Shown: positions 1 to 8,750, counted from the first letter of the stretch. The stretch: DNA of 64,000 bases from Bin87 sp965116785 (GCA_965116785.1 OZ220731.1:1612001-1676000), one strand, 5' to 3'. Program-made: numbers and translations. The notes: generated from the letters alone by a model not told the origin.

Positions 1-44
1 GTGGTCATGTCGTAACTCCGGTGAGGTGCTAGGGTGAACCGTTA

Positions 45-518
45 TCAGTCTGCCACAGGTTCGGCGGATACGGACCTGGATGCGGAATTGATCGCGGCCA
101 GCTCGCCGGCCACATAGCGGCGGCACGCGCCGGGTCGCAACCGCGCGATCAAGGATCCTAGCCAACCGCCGTATTCGGCCTCAACAGTAAGGTAGGCGTT
201 GCCGTCATCATCAGAAGTGTAGCCGGGATCCGCGTCAGAACAGAGACGAACCCAGTAGGAAAATTCGACGGAAAAACCGGGCCCGACCGTGCGGTGACTG
301 AGCATCTCAGGTTCCTGGACGACGGTCATCAGGCTGGTGAACTTGTCACGTCCGATTTGCAGCTCAATGCGATTGCCCGGACTGGGTTCCCTGCCATCGG
401 GCAGGTCGGAGCGGCGGTAGGCCGGGCCATGGATGGTGCGTGACGGAAAATCGATCACCGCATTCCAGGCTTCTTCCGGCGTGCAGGGGAGGATCTTGCC
501 ATGTTCGAAAGAGCGCAT
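45..518 (-). CDS. SRPBCC (START-like) family protein
   Basis: A 157-residue soluble protein with the layout of the SRPBCC/polyketide-cyclase-like fold: an N-terminal strand and helix (CTPEEAWNAVIDFPS, residues about 12-26), central antiparallel strands, and a C-terminal helix beginning near RYVAGELAAI. Members of this family bind hydrophobic ligands in a deep cavity and many have no known reaction. No catalytic residue can be named here. The ATG start is supported by an AAGGA stretch a few bases upstream. It is divergent from the CoA-transferase pair that begins at 689, so a shared intergenic control region of about 170 bases is possible. Family assignment is moderately sure; the ligand is unknown. 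Confidence 0.6.
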   Translation of the reverse strand: MRSFEHGKILPCTPEEAWNAVIDFPSRTIHGPAYRRSDLPDGREPSPGNRIELQIGRDKFTSLMTVVQEPEMLSHRTVGPGFSVEFSYWVRLCSDADPGYTSDDDGNAYLTVEAEYGGWLGSLIARLRPGACRRYVAGELAAINSASRSVSAEPVAD

Positions 519-688
519 GTTTTTCCTTGCTGTGGGGCGCCGATGACCCGTAACGCTCGCTGGCGCCGGGCTCCTGTACGAATCACAGGCTCAAGTCTAC
601 ACAACGCCTGCCGACAGGGCCTACTTTCCAAGTTGACCGGTACAACGATTTATGCAATGGTAGCGCATCCGGCGCGACGGACACGCAG

Positions 689-1957
689 ATGACGAGCATC
701 CCTGAAGGCGCCCTCACCGGCCTGAAAGTCCTGGACTTCACCCACTATGTGGCGGGGCCGTATTGCACCAAGCTGATGGCCGATTACGGCGCGGACGTGA
801 TCAAAATGGAACGTCCCCCGGACGGTGACGGATCTCGCCGCATGGGGCCCTTTCCGGCCGACGAGCCGCATCGGGAAAAGAGCGCCCAGTTCCTGCATCT
901 CAACACCAACAAGCGCGGCATCGCCGTGAACCTGAAGCGGAGCGAGTGCGCGAGTATCGTGGACCGACTCGCCGCGTGGGCCGACATTGTGGTCGAAAAC
1001 TACCGACCCGGCGTGGCCGACCGGTTGGGAATCGGCTACGAACGCCTGAGCGGCATCAACCCGGCGATCATCTACACCAGCATCTCGAACTTCGGCCAAA
1101 CGGGGCCGTACCGGGATTATCGCGGTTCAGAAATCGTTTTCTACGGCATGGGCGGCGAGATGCACTCCACTGGCCTGGCGGACCGGGAGCCGCTGAAGCT
1201 GGGCGGCAACGTGGGGCTGTACCAGGCCGGCGCGGTGGCCGCGGTGGCCACCATGGGAGCGGCATTGGTCGGCGCATTCTCCTCGGATGACGACGCGGAC
1301 GAGGCGATTGGACAGCACATCGACGTGTCCATCCTGGAAACACAACTGGGTTCGGTCGACCGCCGGCAGAGCGCGCTGCTGGCGTACCAGTACACCGGGG
1401 AACTCAGCCACCGGCCGTCTTCGGGCGGATCTGGCGGCTACCCGAACGCGGTGTATCCGTGCTCTGACGGGTATCTCCAGATCAACGGCAGCCGGATGTA
1501 CTTCCCTCGGGCCGTCTCGATGTTGGGCAATCCCGCGGAGTTGAGCACGGATCGTTGGATGGACCCATCCTCCCAGGGAAATGTGGAGATGCAGGAAGAA
1601 TTCGAAGGCCAATATTTCCTCCCGTGGATACTGGAGCGGACGCGGGCCGAAGCCTGGAGCGCCGCCCAGGAGAACCGGGTGCTTTCGGGCCCCATCAACA
1701 CCATGGCGGACCTGGACGTGGACCCATCGTTCAACGCCCGGGGGGTGTTTGCCGAGGGCGACCACCCGGTCGCGGGACGCATGAGGTACCCAGGACGGCC
1801 CTTTATCATGAACGGCTCACCGTGGCGACTGAGGCGCACCGCGCCGTTGCTGGGGCAGCACACGGTGGAGGTGATGAGAGAACTCGGCCTCTCGGACGCG
1901 GAAATCGGCGGTCTCCGAGAGGCCGGGGCGATCCTCGACAACGCAGAGGGGGATTAG
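689..1957 (+). CDS. Class III (CaiB/BaiF) CoA-transferase, catalytic Asp apparently replaced
   Basis: 422 residues, normal for family III CoA-transferases, which move CoA between carboxylic acids. The N-terminal segment (LKVLDFTHYVAGPYCTKLM, then GADVIKMERP) is the typical nucleotide-fold start of the family, and GQTGPYRDYRG follows in the middle. In active members an Asp that forms the acyl-anhydride lies in a D-x-x-x-G context; by eye the equivalent place here reads GLYQAG, with Leu177 where Asp is expected. The next gene starts one base after this stop and does have the Asp, so the two may form a heteromer with one active subunit. Substrate unknown. No strong ribosome site precedes the chosen ATG. 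Confidence 0.85.
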   Translation: MTSIPEGALTGLKVLDFTHYVAGPYCTKLMADYGADVIKMERPPDGDGSRRMGPFPADEPHREKSAQFLHLNTNKRGIAVNLKRSECASIVDRLAAWADIVVENYRPGVADRLGIGYERLSGINPAIIYTSISNFGQTGPYRDYRGSEIVFYGMGGEMHSTGLADREPLKLGGNVGLYQAGAVAAVATMGAALVGAFSSDDDADEAIGQHIDVSILETQLGSVDRRQSALLAYQYTGELSHRPSSGGSGGYPNAVYPCSDGYLQINGSRMYFPRAVSMLGNPAELSTDRWMDPSSQGNVEMQEEFEGQYFLPWILERTRAEAWSAAQENRVLSGPINTMADLDVDPSFNARGVFAEGDHPVAGRMRYPGRPFIMNGSPWRLRRTAPLLGQHTVEVMRELGLSDAEIGGLREAGAILDNAEGD

Positions 1958-1958
1958 G

Positions 1959-3257
1959 ATGCCTCGCCTGCCGCTGGAGGGTCTCCGAGTCCTGGAAATC
2001 ACCGTGGTTTGGGCGGGTCCCTACTGCGGCTCGTTCCTGGCCGACCTGGGAGCGGAGGTGATCCGCGTCGAGTCCACCAAGGCCTTTGTGCCCCTGACCC
2101 GGGGCGCTGCCCCGCACCTCTCGCAGGCGGTGATCGACAACCTGCCGCTGTACTCGGGTGGGACGCCCGGCCGCGTTCCGGGCGATCGGCCCTTCAACCG
2201 CTCGCCCATGTTCAACTCCCACGCCCGCAGCAAGAAGAGCATGACCGTGAATCTGCTGGATCCCGGCGGGCGCGAGATTTTCGACCGGCTGGTGGCCATC
2301 AGCGACGTGCTGCTCGAAAACAACCCCACCGAGACCATGGACAAGCTGGGCATCTCCTACGAATCGCTGCGCGCGGTGAAGGACGACATCATCATGCTGC
2401 GGATGCCGGCGTACGGCAGCGATGGTCCCTATCGCGACTACCGGGCGCACGGGGTGCACATCGAGGGCGTCGTGGGACACACCATGCTCCGAGGGTACGA
2501 GGACACTGACCCGTCCTACAACACCACCGTGTTGATGTCGGACGCCGCTGGCGGCGCCCAGGGCGCGTTTGCGGTGCTGGCCGCGCTCAGGCATCGCAAA
2601 CGAACGGGCAAGGGACAACTGGTGGAGTTGGGTCAGGCGGAAAATGTGTTCCCATTCCTCGGAGAGTATTACCTGGACTACGCGATGAACGGCCGCACCC
2701 ACGGGACCCTGGGCAACCGCCATCCGTGGGCCTTGCAAAACTGCTACCCGTGCGCCGGCGAGAACCGGTGGGTTGTTGTCTCGATTTACGACAACGACCA
2801 GTGGCAGGCGCTGTGCGAGGTCATCGGCGCGGAACGCCTGAAGGATGACCCGGAACTGGCCAGCGCCGAGGGTCGGCACGCCCGACAAGCCGACATCGAT
2901 CCGGTGATTGCGCAATGGACACGCGACCATACACCGGAGGCAGTGATGAGCGCGCTGCAGGACCGTGGCATCCCTGGCGGCGCGGTGATGAACCAGGCCG
3001 ACGCTTTCGCCGACCCACACATTCAGTCCCGCGGGTTCTTCCATGAAGCGTACCAGGAAGACTGCGGGACGCACCTGTATCCCGGCCCGCTGTACAAAAT
3101 GTCGGAAACCCCGTTGGGCATCCGACGAGGCCCGGTTATGTTCGGTCAGGACAACGAGTACGTTTATCGTGAACTGCTCGGTTATTCCGAGGAGGAGTAC
3201 GCGGAGTTCGTGGCGGCGGGGCACATCGGCACCGATTACGCTCCCGGCGTTGGCTAA
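1959..3257 (+). CDS. Class III (CaiB/BaiF) CoA-transferase
   Basis: 432-residue family III CoA-transferase. The N-terminus (LRVLEITVVWAGPYCGSFL, GAEVIRVEST) is the family signature and the catalytic Asp is present in SDAAGGAQG (Asp195 by this start). The region ENNPTETMDKLGI corresponds to the conserved segment before the CoA-binding part. It follows the previous CoA-transferase with a single base between stop and start, so the two are certainly co-transcribed and probably translationally coupled. Adjacent unlike family III genes are known to encode heteromeric enzymes such as the succinyl-CoA:malate and benzylsuccinate CoA-transferases; a similar pairing is inferred here. The acid substrate cannot be deduced. 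Confidence 0.88.
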   Translation: MPRLPLEGLRVLEITVVWAGPYCGSFLADLGAEVIRVESTKAFVPLTRGAAPHLSQAVIDNLPLYSGGTPGRVPGDRPFNRSPMFNSHARSKKSMTVNLLDPGGREIFDRLVAISDVLLENNPTETMDKLGISYESLRAVKDDIIMLRMPAYGSDGPYRDYRAHGVHIEGVVGHTMLRGYEDTDPSYNTTVLMSDAAGGAQGAFAVLAALRHRKRTGKGQLVELGQAENVFPFLGEYYLDYAMNGRTHGTLGNRHPWALQNCYPCAGENRWVVVSIYDNDQWQALCEVIGAERLKDDPELASAEGRHARQADIDPVIAQWTRDHTPEAVMSALQDRGIPGGAVMNQADAFADPHIQSRGFFHEAYQEDCGTHLYPGPLYKMSETPLGIRRGPVMFGQDNEYVYRELLGYSEEEYAEFVAAGHIGTDYAPGVG

Positions 3258-3287
3258 CCGCCGCAGGGACATGCCCATCTGATTGAC

Positions 3288-3315
3288 AGAGGACGGGACG
3301 GCGATCCCGTCCTCT
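3288..3315. repeat. Perfect 11-bp inverted repeat, possible terminator
   Basis: AGAGGACGGGA (3288-3298), a six-base spacer, then its exact reverse complement (3305-3315). It lies 30 bases after the CoA-transferase stop and 64 bases before the next start. There is no T-run, so it would be an atypical terminator; it could also be a mobile REP-like palindrome. No second copy was noticed in this window. Confidence 0.5.
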
Positions 3316-3378
3316 ACAAATTCCATGGCCGGTGTTAGGATAATGCCAAACCCGGAAACCCTGGAACGAGGTATTGTC

Positions 3379-4329
3379 ATGCCCACCAAACGGATCGGCA
3401 TCCACGCGGGAGCGCCGAACGCCGAAGCATCCTTGGACCTCATGCGTCGCGCGGAAGCGGCCGGTGTCCACGCCGCATGGCTCACCACCGGCGGCACCGG
3501 CCTTGACGCCCTGACCCTTTTCGCCGCCGGCGCCGTGCAGACGGACAGCATCGTGTTCGGCACGTCCATTGTCCCGACGTACCCCCGGCATCCCATCGTG
3601 GCGGCCCAGCAGGTGCAGGTGCTGGACCAGTTGGCGCCCGGACGGCTGCGCCTGGGCGTGGGCCCGAGCCATCGGCCCACGATGCGCTCGATGTTCGGCT
3701 TCGGACTGCGCGCGCCGCTGACCAACCTCCGCGAGTATCTCCAGATCCTGCGGGCCCTGCTGCATGAGGGTACCGTGGATTTCGACGGGCAGGAATACAC
3801 CGCGCACGCCAGCATCCCCAGGCCGGTGGACGTGCCCGTGATGGCGTCGGCTCTGCAGGAGGGCTCGTACGAACTATGCGGAGAACTTGCCGACGGAGCC
3901 ATCAGCTGGGTCAGTCCGGCGGTGTACCTGCGGGACAAGGCGTTGCCGGCGATGCGTCGCGGTTCCGACCAGGCCGCGCGGGAAACTCCGCCACTGATCG
4001 CGCATGCACCGGTGTGCATCAGCGACAACCCGGACGCAACCCGGTTGGCCGTGCAGCAACAGCTGTCCAACTACCCGCGCCTACCCTTTTACCAGCGGAT
4101 GTGGGCTGCAGCGGGTTACCCGGAGGCAGCGGAAGAGACCTGGAGCGACGCCATGATCGAGGCCACGGTGCTGACCGGCGACGCCGATGCTGTCGGCGAG
4201 CGCATGGTGGCGATGCTCGACATGGGCATCTCTGAAATCCTGGTGACCCCGGTGACGGCCAGCGACGATCCGGCGGCGGACATGGAACAGACTATCAGTT
4301 TACTCGGCAAAGTCGCGCAGTCGCTGTAG
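3379..4329 (+). CDS. LLM class flavin-dependent oxidoreductase
   Basis: 316-residue TIM-barrel protein of the luciferase-like monooxygenase family, which uses FMN or F420. Supporting segments are the N-terminal strand RIGIHAGAPNAEASLDLM, FGTSIVPTYPRHP (the family strand-3 motif), the central QLAPGRLRLGVGPSH, and the late ADGAISWVSPA. The start at 3379 is chosen because GAGG sits seven bases upstream and the family N-terminus begins there; an in-frame TTG at 3283 would add an unrelated leader running through the inverted repeat. It is shortly followed (14 bases) by a second family member, so the two are probably one operon. Substrate and whether FMN or F420 is used are unknown. Confidence 0.88.
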   Translation: MPTKRIGIHAGAPNAEASLDLMRRAEAAGVHAAWLTTGGTGLDALTLFAAGAVQTDSIVFGTSIVPTYPRHPIVAAQQVQVLDQLAPGRLRLGVGPSHRPTMRSMFGFGLRAPLTNLREYLQILRALLHEGTVDFDGQEYTAHASIPRPVDVPVMASALQEGSYELCGELADGAISWVSPAVYLRDKALPAMRRGSDQAARETPPLIAHAPVCISDNPDATRLAVQQQLSNYPRLPFYQRMWAAAGYPEAAEETWSDAMIEATVLTGDADAVGERMVAMLDMGISEILVTPVTASDDPAADMEQTISLLGKVAQSL

Positions 4330-4343
4330 CGGGGTACGCAAGC

Positions 4344-5447
4344 ATGAAACCCGGGCTGTTCAACATGCCGCTGCATCCGCCGGGCCGTCTGCACGCGGAC
4401 ACTTACGACGAGGATCTGGAGTTGATGGCGTACGCCGACGAGCTGGGTTATTCAGAAGCGTGGATCGGCGAGCACTTCACCACCGAGTGGGAAAACATGC
4501 CGGCTCCGGACCTGTTCATTGCCCGGGCGTTGGGTGTAACCGAGAACCTGGTGATGGGCACCGGCGTGTCGCTCCTGGCTTTCCACGACCCGATCATGAT
4601 CGCGCACCGGATGGCCATGCTGGACCACCTGGCCAGGGGGAGGTTCTTCTTCGGCATAGGGTCAGGCGGAGTGCCGACCGACTCTGAGATGTTCGGCATG
4701 GACCGGCAGTCAGGGCAGCAACGGGATCGCATGCGCGAGGCGGCGAACGTCATACTCGGCATGTGGACCGCGCCAGACCCGGGCAGGTTCGCCCACGAAG
4801 GCGAGTATTACACCGTACGGCTGCCCGAGGCCATGCCGGAGATGGGACTGGCCTACCACATGCGTCCCTACCAGAAACCGCACCCGCCGATCGCGGTGGC
4901 GGGCAGCAGCCCATCCTCGCCGACGCTGGAGGTGGCCGGAGAAATGGGCTGGTGGCCCATGAGCACACTATTCCTGCATACCTCGCATCTGCCCAAGCAC
5001 TGGGATGCGTACTCGAAGGGGGCCCAAGCCGCTGGACGGATTGTCTCTCGAAACCAGTGGCGGATCGCCCGGGAGGTCTACGTCGGCGATACCACCGAGC
5101 AGGCGGTCTCGGATGTGATGAACGGACCGCCCGCTAACACATTCGACGAGTATTTCGTGCCTTTGCTGGGACACGGCCAGCGGGGGTTGGACGGCATCAA
5201 GACCGACCCCAACCTCCCCAACTCCGCGTTGACGCCGGAGTACATGCTGGAGAATTTCTGGATCGTGGGCGACCCGGACGAATGCGCCCGGAAGATACGC
5301 GATCTGTACAGTGACACGGGCGGGTTCGGCACGCTGCTGGTTCTCTGCCACGATTGGGGCCACGACCGGGCCAAAGGGCTGCGTTCCCTGGAACTTCTGG
5401 CAACCGAAACGTTGCCGCAATTGGCGGACCTCAATCCCGACGATTAG
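4344..5447 (+). CDS. LLM class flavin-dependent oxidoreductase (bacterial-luciferase/limonene-monooxygenase-like)
   Basis: 367 residues with the FMN-type luciferase-like layout: LGYSEAWIGEHFT near residue 34, VMGTGVSLLAFHDP, then LARGRFFFGIGSG and a long C-terminal half containing YQKPHPPIAVAGSSP. The EHF motif and the HPPI segment are typical of the group containing LuxA-like and limonene 1,2-monooxygenase-like proteins. These enzymes insert oxygen with a reduced flavin supplied by a partner reductase; none is adjacent. It lies between another flavin monooxygenase and an ABM-domain protein, fitting a catabolic operon in the cytoplasm. The ATG has only a weak upstream site. The actual substrate is not recoverable from sequence. 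Confidence 0.88.
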   Translation: MKPGLFNMPLHPPGRLHADTYDEDLELMAYADELGYSEAWIGEHFTTEWENMPAPDLFIARALGVTENLVMGTGVSLLAFHDPIMIAHRMAMLDHLARGRFFFGIGSGGVPTDSEMFGMDRQSGQQRDRMREAANVILGMWTAPDPGRFAHEGEYYTVRLPEAMPEMGLAYHMRPYQKPHPPIAVAGSSPSSPTLEVAGEMGWWPMSTLFLHTSHLPKHWDAYSKGAQAAGRIVSRNQWRIAREVYVGDTTEQAVSDVMNGPPANTFDEYFVPLLGHGQRGLDGIKTDPNLPNSALTPEYMLENFWIVGDPDECARKIRDLYSDTGGFGTLLVLCHDWGHDRAKGLRSLELLATETLPQLADLNPDD

Positions 5448-5484
5448 CACGACGCGAGCAACTCAGCCACCACAAGGAGGCATC

Positions 5485-5814
5485 ATGTTCATCGCCACCA
5501 ACCGCATCAAGGTCAAGACCGGCTTTGGCGACACCCTGGAAGAGATGTTCAAAGCGCGTGGGGCCGTCCAGGATCATTCCGGCTTCATCAGCTTTGAGCT
5601 GTGGAAGATGCACAAGACCCCCGACCACGAAGATTTCCTGGTCGTCACCCACTGGGAAACCGAAGAGGACCACCACACCTGGACCAGGAGCGACGCGTTT
5701 CGCTCGGCCCACGCCGGCGGGCCGCCGGATTTCCTGCTCGGGCCCGGCGAGTTCCACACCTATGAGGTGGTGCACCGCCTGGAGGCATCGGGCGCGGCGG
5801 CGGCAGCGGACTGA
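5485..5814 (+). CDS. Antibiotic biosynthesis monooxygenase (ABM)-domain protein
   Basis: 109-residue single-domain protein of the dimeric alpha/beta barrel (ABM) fold. FIATNRIKVKTGFGDTLEEM is the first strand and helix, and GFISFELWKMHKTPD followed by FLVVTHWETEEDHHTW is the core signature also seen in HmoA/IsdG-like haem-degrading proteins. The start at 5485 has AAGGAGG four bases upstream and gives the correct domain boundary. The C-terminus ends in an Ala-rich tail. Members act as cofactor-independent oxygenases or haem oxygenases; which applies is uncertain. Its place behind two flavin monooxygenases suggests an auxiliary oxidation or quinol-handling role. Confidence 0.8.
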   Translation: MFIATNRIKVKTGFGDTLEEMFKARGAVQDHSGFISFELWKMHKTPDHEDFLVVTHWETEEDHHTWTRSDAFRSAHAGGPPDFLLGPGEFHTYEVVHRLEASGAAAAAD

Positions 5815-5850
5815 AGCGCCGCTGAGCCGATCAGCGAATGGAGCGCGGAT

Positions 5851-6492
5851 ATGACCACCACCAAGACCGTCGACATTGCCCTCGAGGGCGCGCTGGTGAT
5901 AGATCCGCGCGATTTTGGCGCCACGGCAACCGGCGCAGAGTTGACGAAACTGTTAGTGGAGTTTTGCAACCGCAATAGCAACTGCGCGTGGCAATTTGAG
6001 CTGACCCCTGATGGAGAGATCATTGCCATGCCGGCGACTCATCATCCGAGCGATGGCCATGAGGGCAAAGCGTATTCCCGGCTGGATTTTTGGACGGACG
6101 ACCACGGCGACGAGGCACGGCCGGCCAGTTCCGCATTCGAGATGCCCGTCACCGGGGGCGTACTGTGTCCTGACGCATCTTGGACGTCGCGGGAAACATG
6201 GGATGCGAATCCCCACGTGGCCGGTGATGCCCATCATCTCTGTCCCGAATTCGTGATCGAAATCCGCTCGACGTCCGTCAATTTGGCGCCGCTGCACGCC
6301 AAGATGCGTCTCTATATCCAAAACGGCGCGCTGCTGGGTTGGCTCATAGACGCACGCAACCGCCACGTCTACATTTACCGCTCGGGCCAGCCGGAACCGG
6401 AAATGCCGGAAGACCCGGCCACCCTCTCCGGTGAAGACGTGCTCCACGGGTTCACATTTGAGGTAGCGCGGTGGATATTTGACCGGGTCTAA
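5851..6492 (+). CDS. Uma2 family (DUF820) PD-(D/E)XK nuclease-fold protein
   Basis: 213-residue protein of the Uma2/DUF820 family, a restriction-endonuclease-like fold that is often expanded in Cyanobacteria and Chloroflexota and has no settled function. Recognisable pieces are LVEFCNRN, GEIIAMPATHHPSDGHE, CPEFVIEIRS and LLGWLIDARNRHVYIYR. The usual PD of the nuclease motif is PE here, so activity is doubtful. A same-length paralogue lies at 7808-8449 on the other side of a CoA-transferase; the two share most of their C-terminal half. The ATG follows a GGAG-containing stretch. Fold assignment is good; role unknown. Confidence 0.8.
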   Translation: MTTTKTVDIALEGALVIDPRDFGATATGAELTKLLVEFCNRNSNCAWQFELTPDGEIIAMPATHHPSDGHEGKAYSRLDFWTDDHGDEARPASSAFEMPVTGGVLCPDASWTSRETWDANPHVAGDAHHLCPEFVIEIRSTSVNLAPLHAKMRLYIQNGALLGWLIDARNRHVYIYRSGQPEPEMPEDPATLSGEDVLHGFTFEVARWIFDRV

Positions 6493-6533
6493 CCCTGCCG
6501 CTGTTGTCGACACCGCGATCCAGGAAGGCGCAA

Positions 6534-7781
6534 ATGGGACCACCTGAGCCTACACTGGTGCCCGAACCGTTTGGCGCGCTGCAAGGAGTGCGGATACTTT
6601 CCACGGGTACCATCGTCGCCGAGCCATCCGCTGCGGGGATGGCAGCTGACATGGGCGCGGAGGTGATCCACATCGAGAAGCCGGGTGCCGGAGAAGACTG
6701 GAGGCATGCCGAGTTCCCCATTGAGGCCCCCGACGGCACCCAGGTGGCCAGTTCCTGGATACAGGACCACCGCAATATGTTCCACACGACCCTGGACTTC
6801 AGCACGCCGGACGGTCGCGAGATTTTCCTGAAACTGCTGCAGCGCGCCGACATCTGGATGGAGAGTTCCAAAGCGCGTACCTACGACAAGTGGGGGTTGG
6901 ACGACGCCACGGTGCTGGCGACCAACCCGAGCATCGTGATCTGCCACGTGTCCGGCTACGGGCAGGACGGCGACCCGGCATACATGGGCCGGGTTTCCTA
7001 CGATTTCACCGCGCAGGCGTTTGGCGGCATGATGAATCTTATAGGCAACCCGGAGCCGGAACCGCCGATCCGAGCGGTGCCCTGGACGGCCGATTACATC
7101 ACGGCCCTGTTCTGCCTGTGGTCGTCATTGGCGGCGTATATCCACGCCCAGCGCACCGGGCATGGTCAGGTGATCGACCTCGCCCAGTTCGAGGCAGTTC
7201 ACCGCATCCTGTCCGGCACCATGGTGGCCTACCACGAGCTGGGACTGATTCGGGAACGAGCCGGCAACATGGCGGGCAATGCCCAGCCCTGGGACACTTT
7301 CCAGGCTCAGGACGGCTGGGTAGTAGTAGCCGCTGTGGGACCGGCGGTGTACGCGAGGGTTTGCCGTGTCCTGGGCCTCGATCCGAATGAGGAGAAATGG
7401 ATCAAAGCTCGCCGCGATATCCATTCGCCCGAGGGCATCGAGTTCGACGCTATTCTGCGCGGGTGGGTGGAAGACCGGACGGTTGACGAGGTGGTCCGCA
7501 TTTTCAACGACGCGCAGGTCGGATGCAGCCGGATTATGAACGCCCGGGAGATGGCGGAGAACCCCCATTACCGCAGTCGGCAAGTACACGTCGACTGGCA
7601 CGACGACCAGCTGGAAAAGACGGTTCGTGGCGTAGGCGCAATTCCCAGATTTTCCGGGACGCCGGGGAAGATCTGGCGTGGTTCGGTTCCAGTCGGTTAT
7701 GACAACGAGCTGGTGTATGGGGATTTGCTGGGGATAGCACCGGAAACCCGGCGTGAGCTGGCAAGGAAAGGCGTCATCTGA
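6534..7781 (+). CDS. Class III (CaiB/BaiF) CoA-transferase
   Basis: 415-residue family III CoA-transferase. The N-terminus (LQGVRILSTGTIVAEPSAAG, GAEVIHIEKPG) and GYGQDGDPAYMGRVSYD match the family, and the catalytic Asp is in WTADYITALF (Asp187). The start at 6534 has AGGAAGG six bases upstream; an in-frame TTG at 6504 is less likely. It is flanked on both sides by Uma2-family paralogues, all on one strand with short gaps. Together with the pair at 689-3257 it gives three such enzymes in under 8 kb, which indicates several CoA-activated acid substrates. Substrate unknown. Confidence 0.88.
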   Translation: MGPPEPTLVPEPFGALQGVRILSTGTIVAEPSAAGMAADMGAEVIHIEKPGAGEDWRHAEFPIEAPDGTQVASSWIQDHRNMFHTTLDFSTPDGREIFLKLLQRADIWMESSKARTYDKWGLDDATVLATNPSIVICHVSGYGQDGDPAYMGRVSYDFTAQAFGGMMNLIGNPEPEPPIRAVPWTADYITALFCLWSSLAAYIHAQRTGHGQVIDLAQFEAVHRILSGTMVAYHELGLIRERAGNMAGNAQPWDTFQAQDGWVVVAAVGPAVYARVCRVLGLDPNEEKWIKARRDIHSPEGIEFDAILRGWVEDRTVDEVVRIFNDAQVGCSRIMNAREMAENPHYRSRQVHVDWHDDQLEKTVRGVGAIPRFSGTPGKIWRGSVPVGYDNELVYGDLLGIAPETRRELARKGVI

Positions 7782-7807
7782 GGGCCGCCGGGAGAGGAGT
7801 ACAGACC

Positions 7808-8449
7808 ATGACCATTACCCCGGAAATCAGCATCGCCTTGGACAGCGCGCTGGTAATTGACCCGCGGAGCTTAGGCATTACTGCGACCGGGCGCGAGTTG
7901 GAGAAGCTGTTCGTCGAGTTTTGCAACCGGAACAGCCAAAGCTCATGGCGGTTCGAGCTCAGTCCAAAAGGAGAAATCATCATCATGCCCCCCGTTCATC
8001 ACCCCAGTGATGGCCACGAGCACGACTTCGGCATTGAGCTGGGGTTGTGGGCGCGCGAGTTCGGCGGGGCGGCTCGAGGTTCCAGCGCCGCCTATCAAAT
8101 GCCGGTCACGGCCGGTAGCCTCTCACCTGATGGTTCGTGGACAAGTCAGGAAAAATGGGACTCCCACCCGCACTTGGCCGGCGATTCTCATCCCTTCTGC
8201 CCCGATTTCGTCGTTGAGATCCGCTCCACCTATGACAACTTGGCCCCACTCCACGCCAAGATGCAGCTCTATATGATGAACGGCGCATTGCTGGGCTGGC
8301 TCATCGACGCACGCAACCGCCGCGTTTATATCTACCGCGCGGGACAACCTGAACCGGAGCTGCAGGAAGACCCGGCTACGCTGTCCGGCGAGGACGTGCT
8401 ACCCGGTTTCACTTTTGACGTCGCGCGCTGGATTTTTGACCGGGCTTAG
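7808..8449 (+). CDS. Uma2 family (DUF820) PD-(D/E)XK nuclease-fold protein, paralogue
   Basis: 213 residues, identical in length and clearly paralogous to the protein at 5851-6492: shared blocks include VEFCNRNS, HHPSDGHE, NLAPLHAKM, NGALLGWLIDARNR and EDPATLSGEDVL. Unlike that copy it keeps PD in CPDFVVEIRS, the expected metal-binding motif of the fold. The ATG is preceded by GGAGAGGAG. It begins 26 bases after the CoA-transferase stop, so it is probably in that operon. Family function is unresolved; tandem duplication is the simplest explanation of the pair. Confidence 0.8.
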   Translation: MTITPEISIALDSALVIDPRSLGITATGRELEKLFVEFCNRNSQSSWRFELSPKGEIIIMPPVHHPSDGHEHDFGIELGLWAREFGGAARGSSAAYQMPVTAGSLSPDGSWTSQEKWDSHPHLAGDSHPFCPDFVVEIRSTYDNLAPLHAKMQLYMMNGALLGWLIDARNRRVYIYRAGQPEPELQEDPATLSGEDVLPGFTFDVARWIFDRA

Positions 8450-8489
8450 CATTTCCTGAAATCTCCACAACGTCGCGTGAGGTGTCATT

Positions 8490-8726
8490 ATGCCACGTTA
8501 CTGGGTCAATCCTAACCCTGACAGCAACGACAATCCTGACCCTACAGCCCTCACTGTTCACCTTGAAGACGGTTGCGGCGACGTGCGACGCTACGGCCAC
8601 GCAAATCACTGGGAGCGGTTGAGTGAACATGAGAACATTAATGACGCACTCGACAGAGTACCCGTAATCTTGGAGAGGTTCCACGGATTTCCTTGCGGGA
8701 ACTGCTTCCGCAATGGAGCGCCTTAG
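8490..8726 (+). CDS. Small hypothetical protein (78 aa)
   Basis: A 78-residue reading frame with GTGAGG about ten bases before its ATG, located 40 bases after the Uma2 gene. It begins PRYWVNPNPDSNDNPDP and carries three Cys, two of them close together in FPCGNCFRNG near the C-terminus, which could bind a metal. It has no membrane segment or signal peptide. I do not recognise the family. The wording resembles short host-of-origin-unknown proteins sometimes seen near toxin or nuclease-fold genes, but nothing firm supports a function. It ends just before the terminator of the rRNA/tRNA unit on the opposite strand. Confidence 0.5.
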   Translation: MPRYWVNPNPDSNDNPDPTALTVHLEDGCGDVRRYGHANHWERLSEHENINDALDRVPVILERFHGFPCGNCFRNGAP

Positions 8727-8750
8727 ACAGGACTCGTACCGATAAACATA

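Noticed and set aside
3283..3378. TTG start adding 32 residues to the flavin monooxygenase
   Set aside because: The extension runs through a palindrome and has no family resemblance; GAGG before 3379 supports the shorter form.
1806..4070. A 754-codon open frame on the minus strand
   Set aside because: It is antisense to two CoA-transferases and a flavin monooxygenase with clear motifs; GC-rich codon use leaves such frames open.
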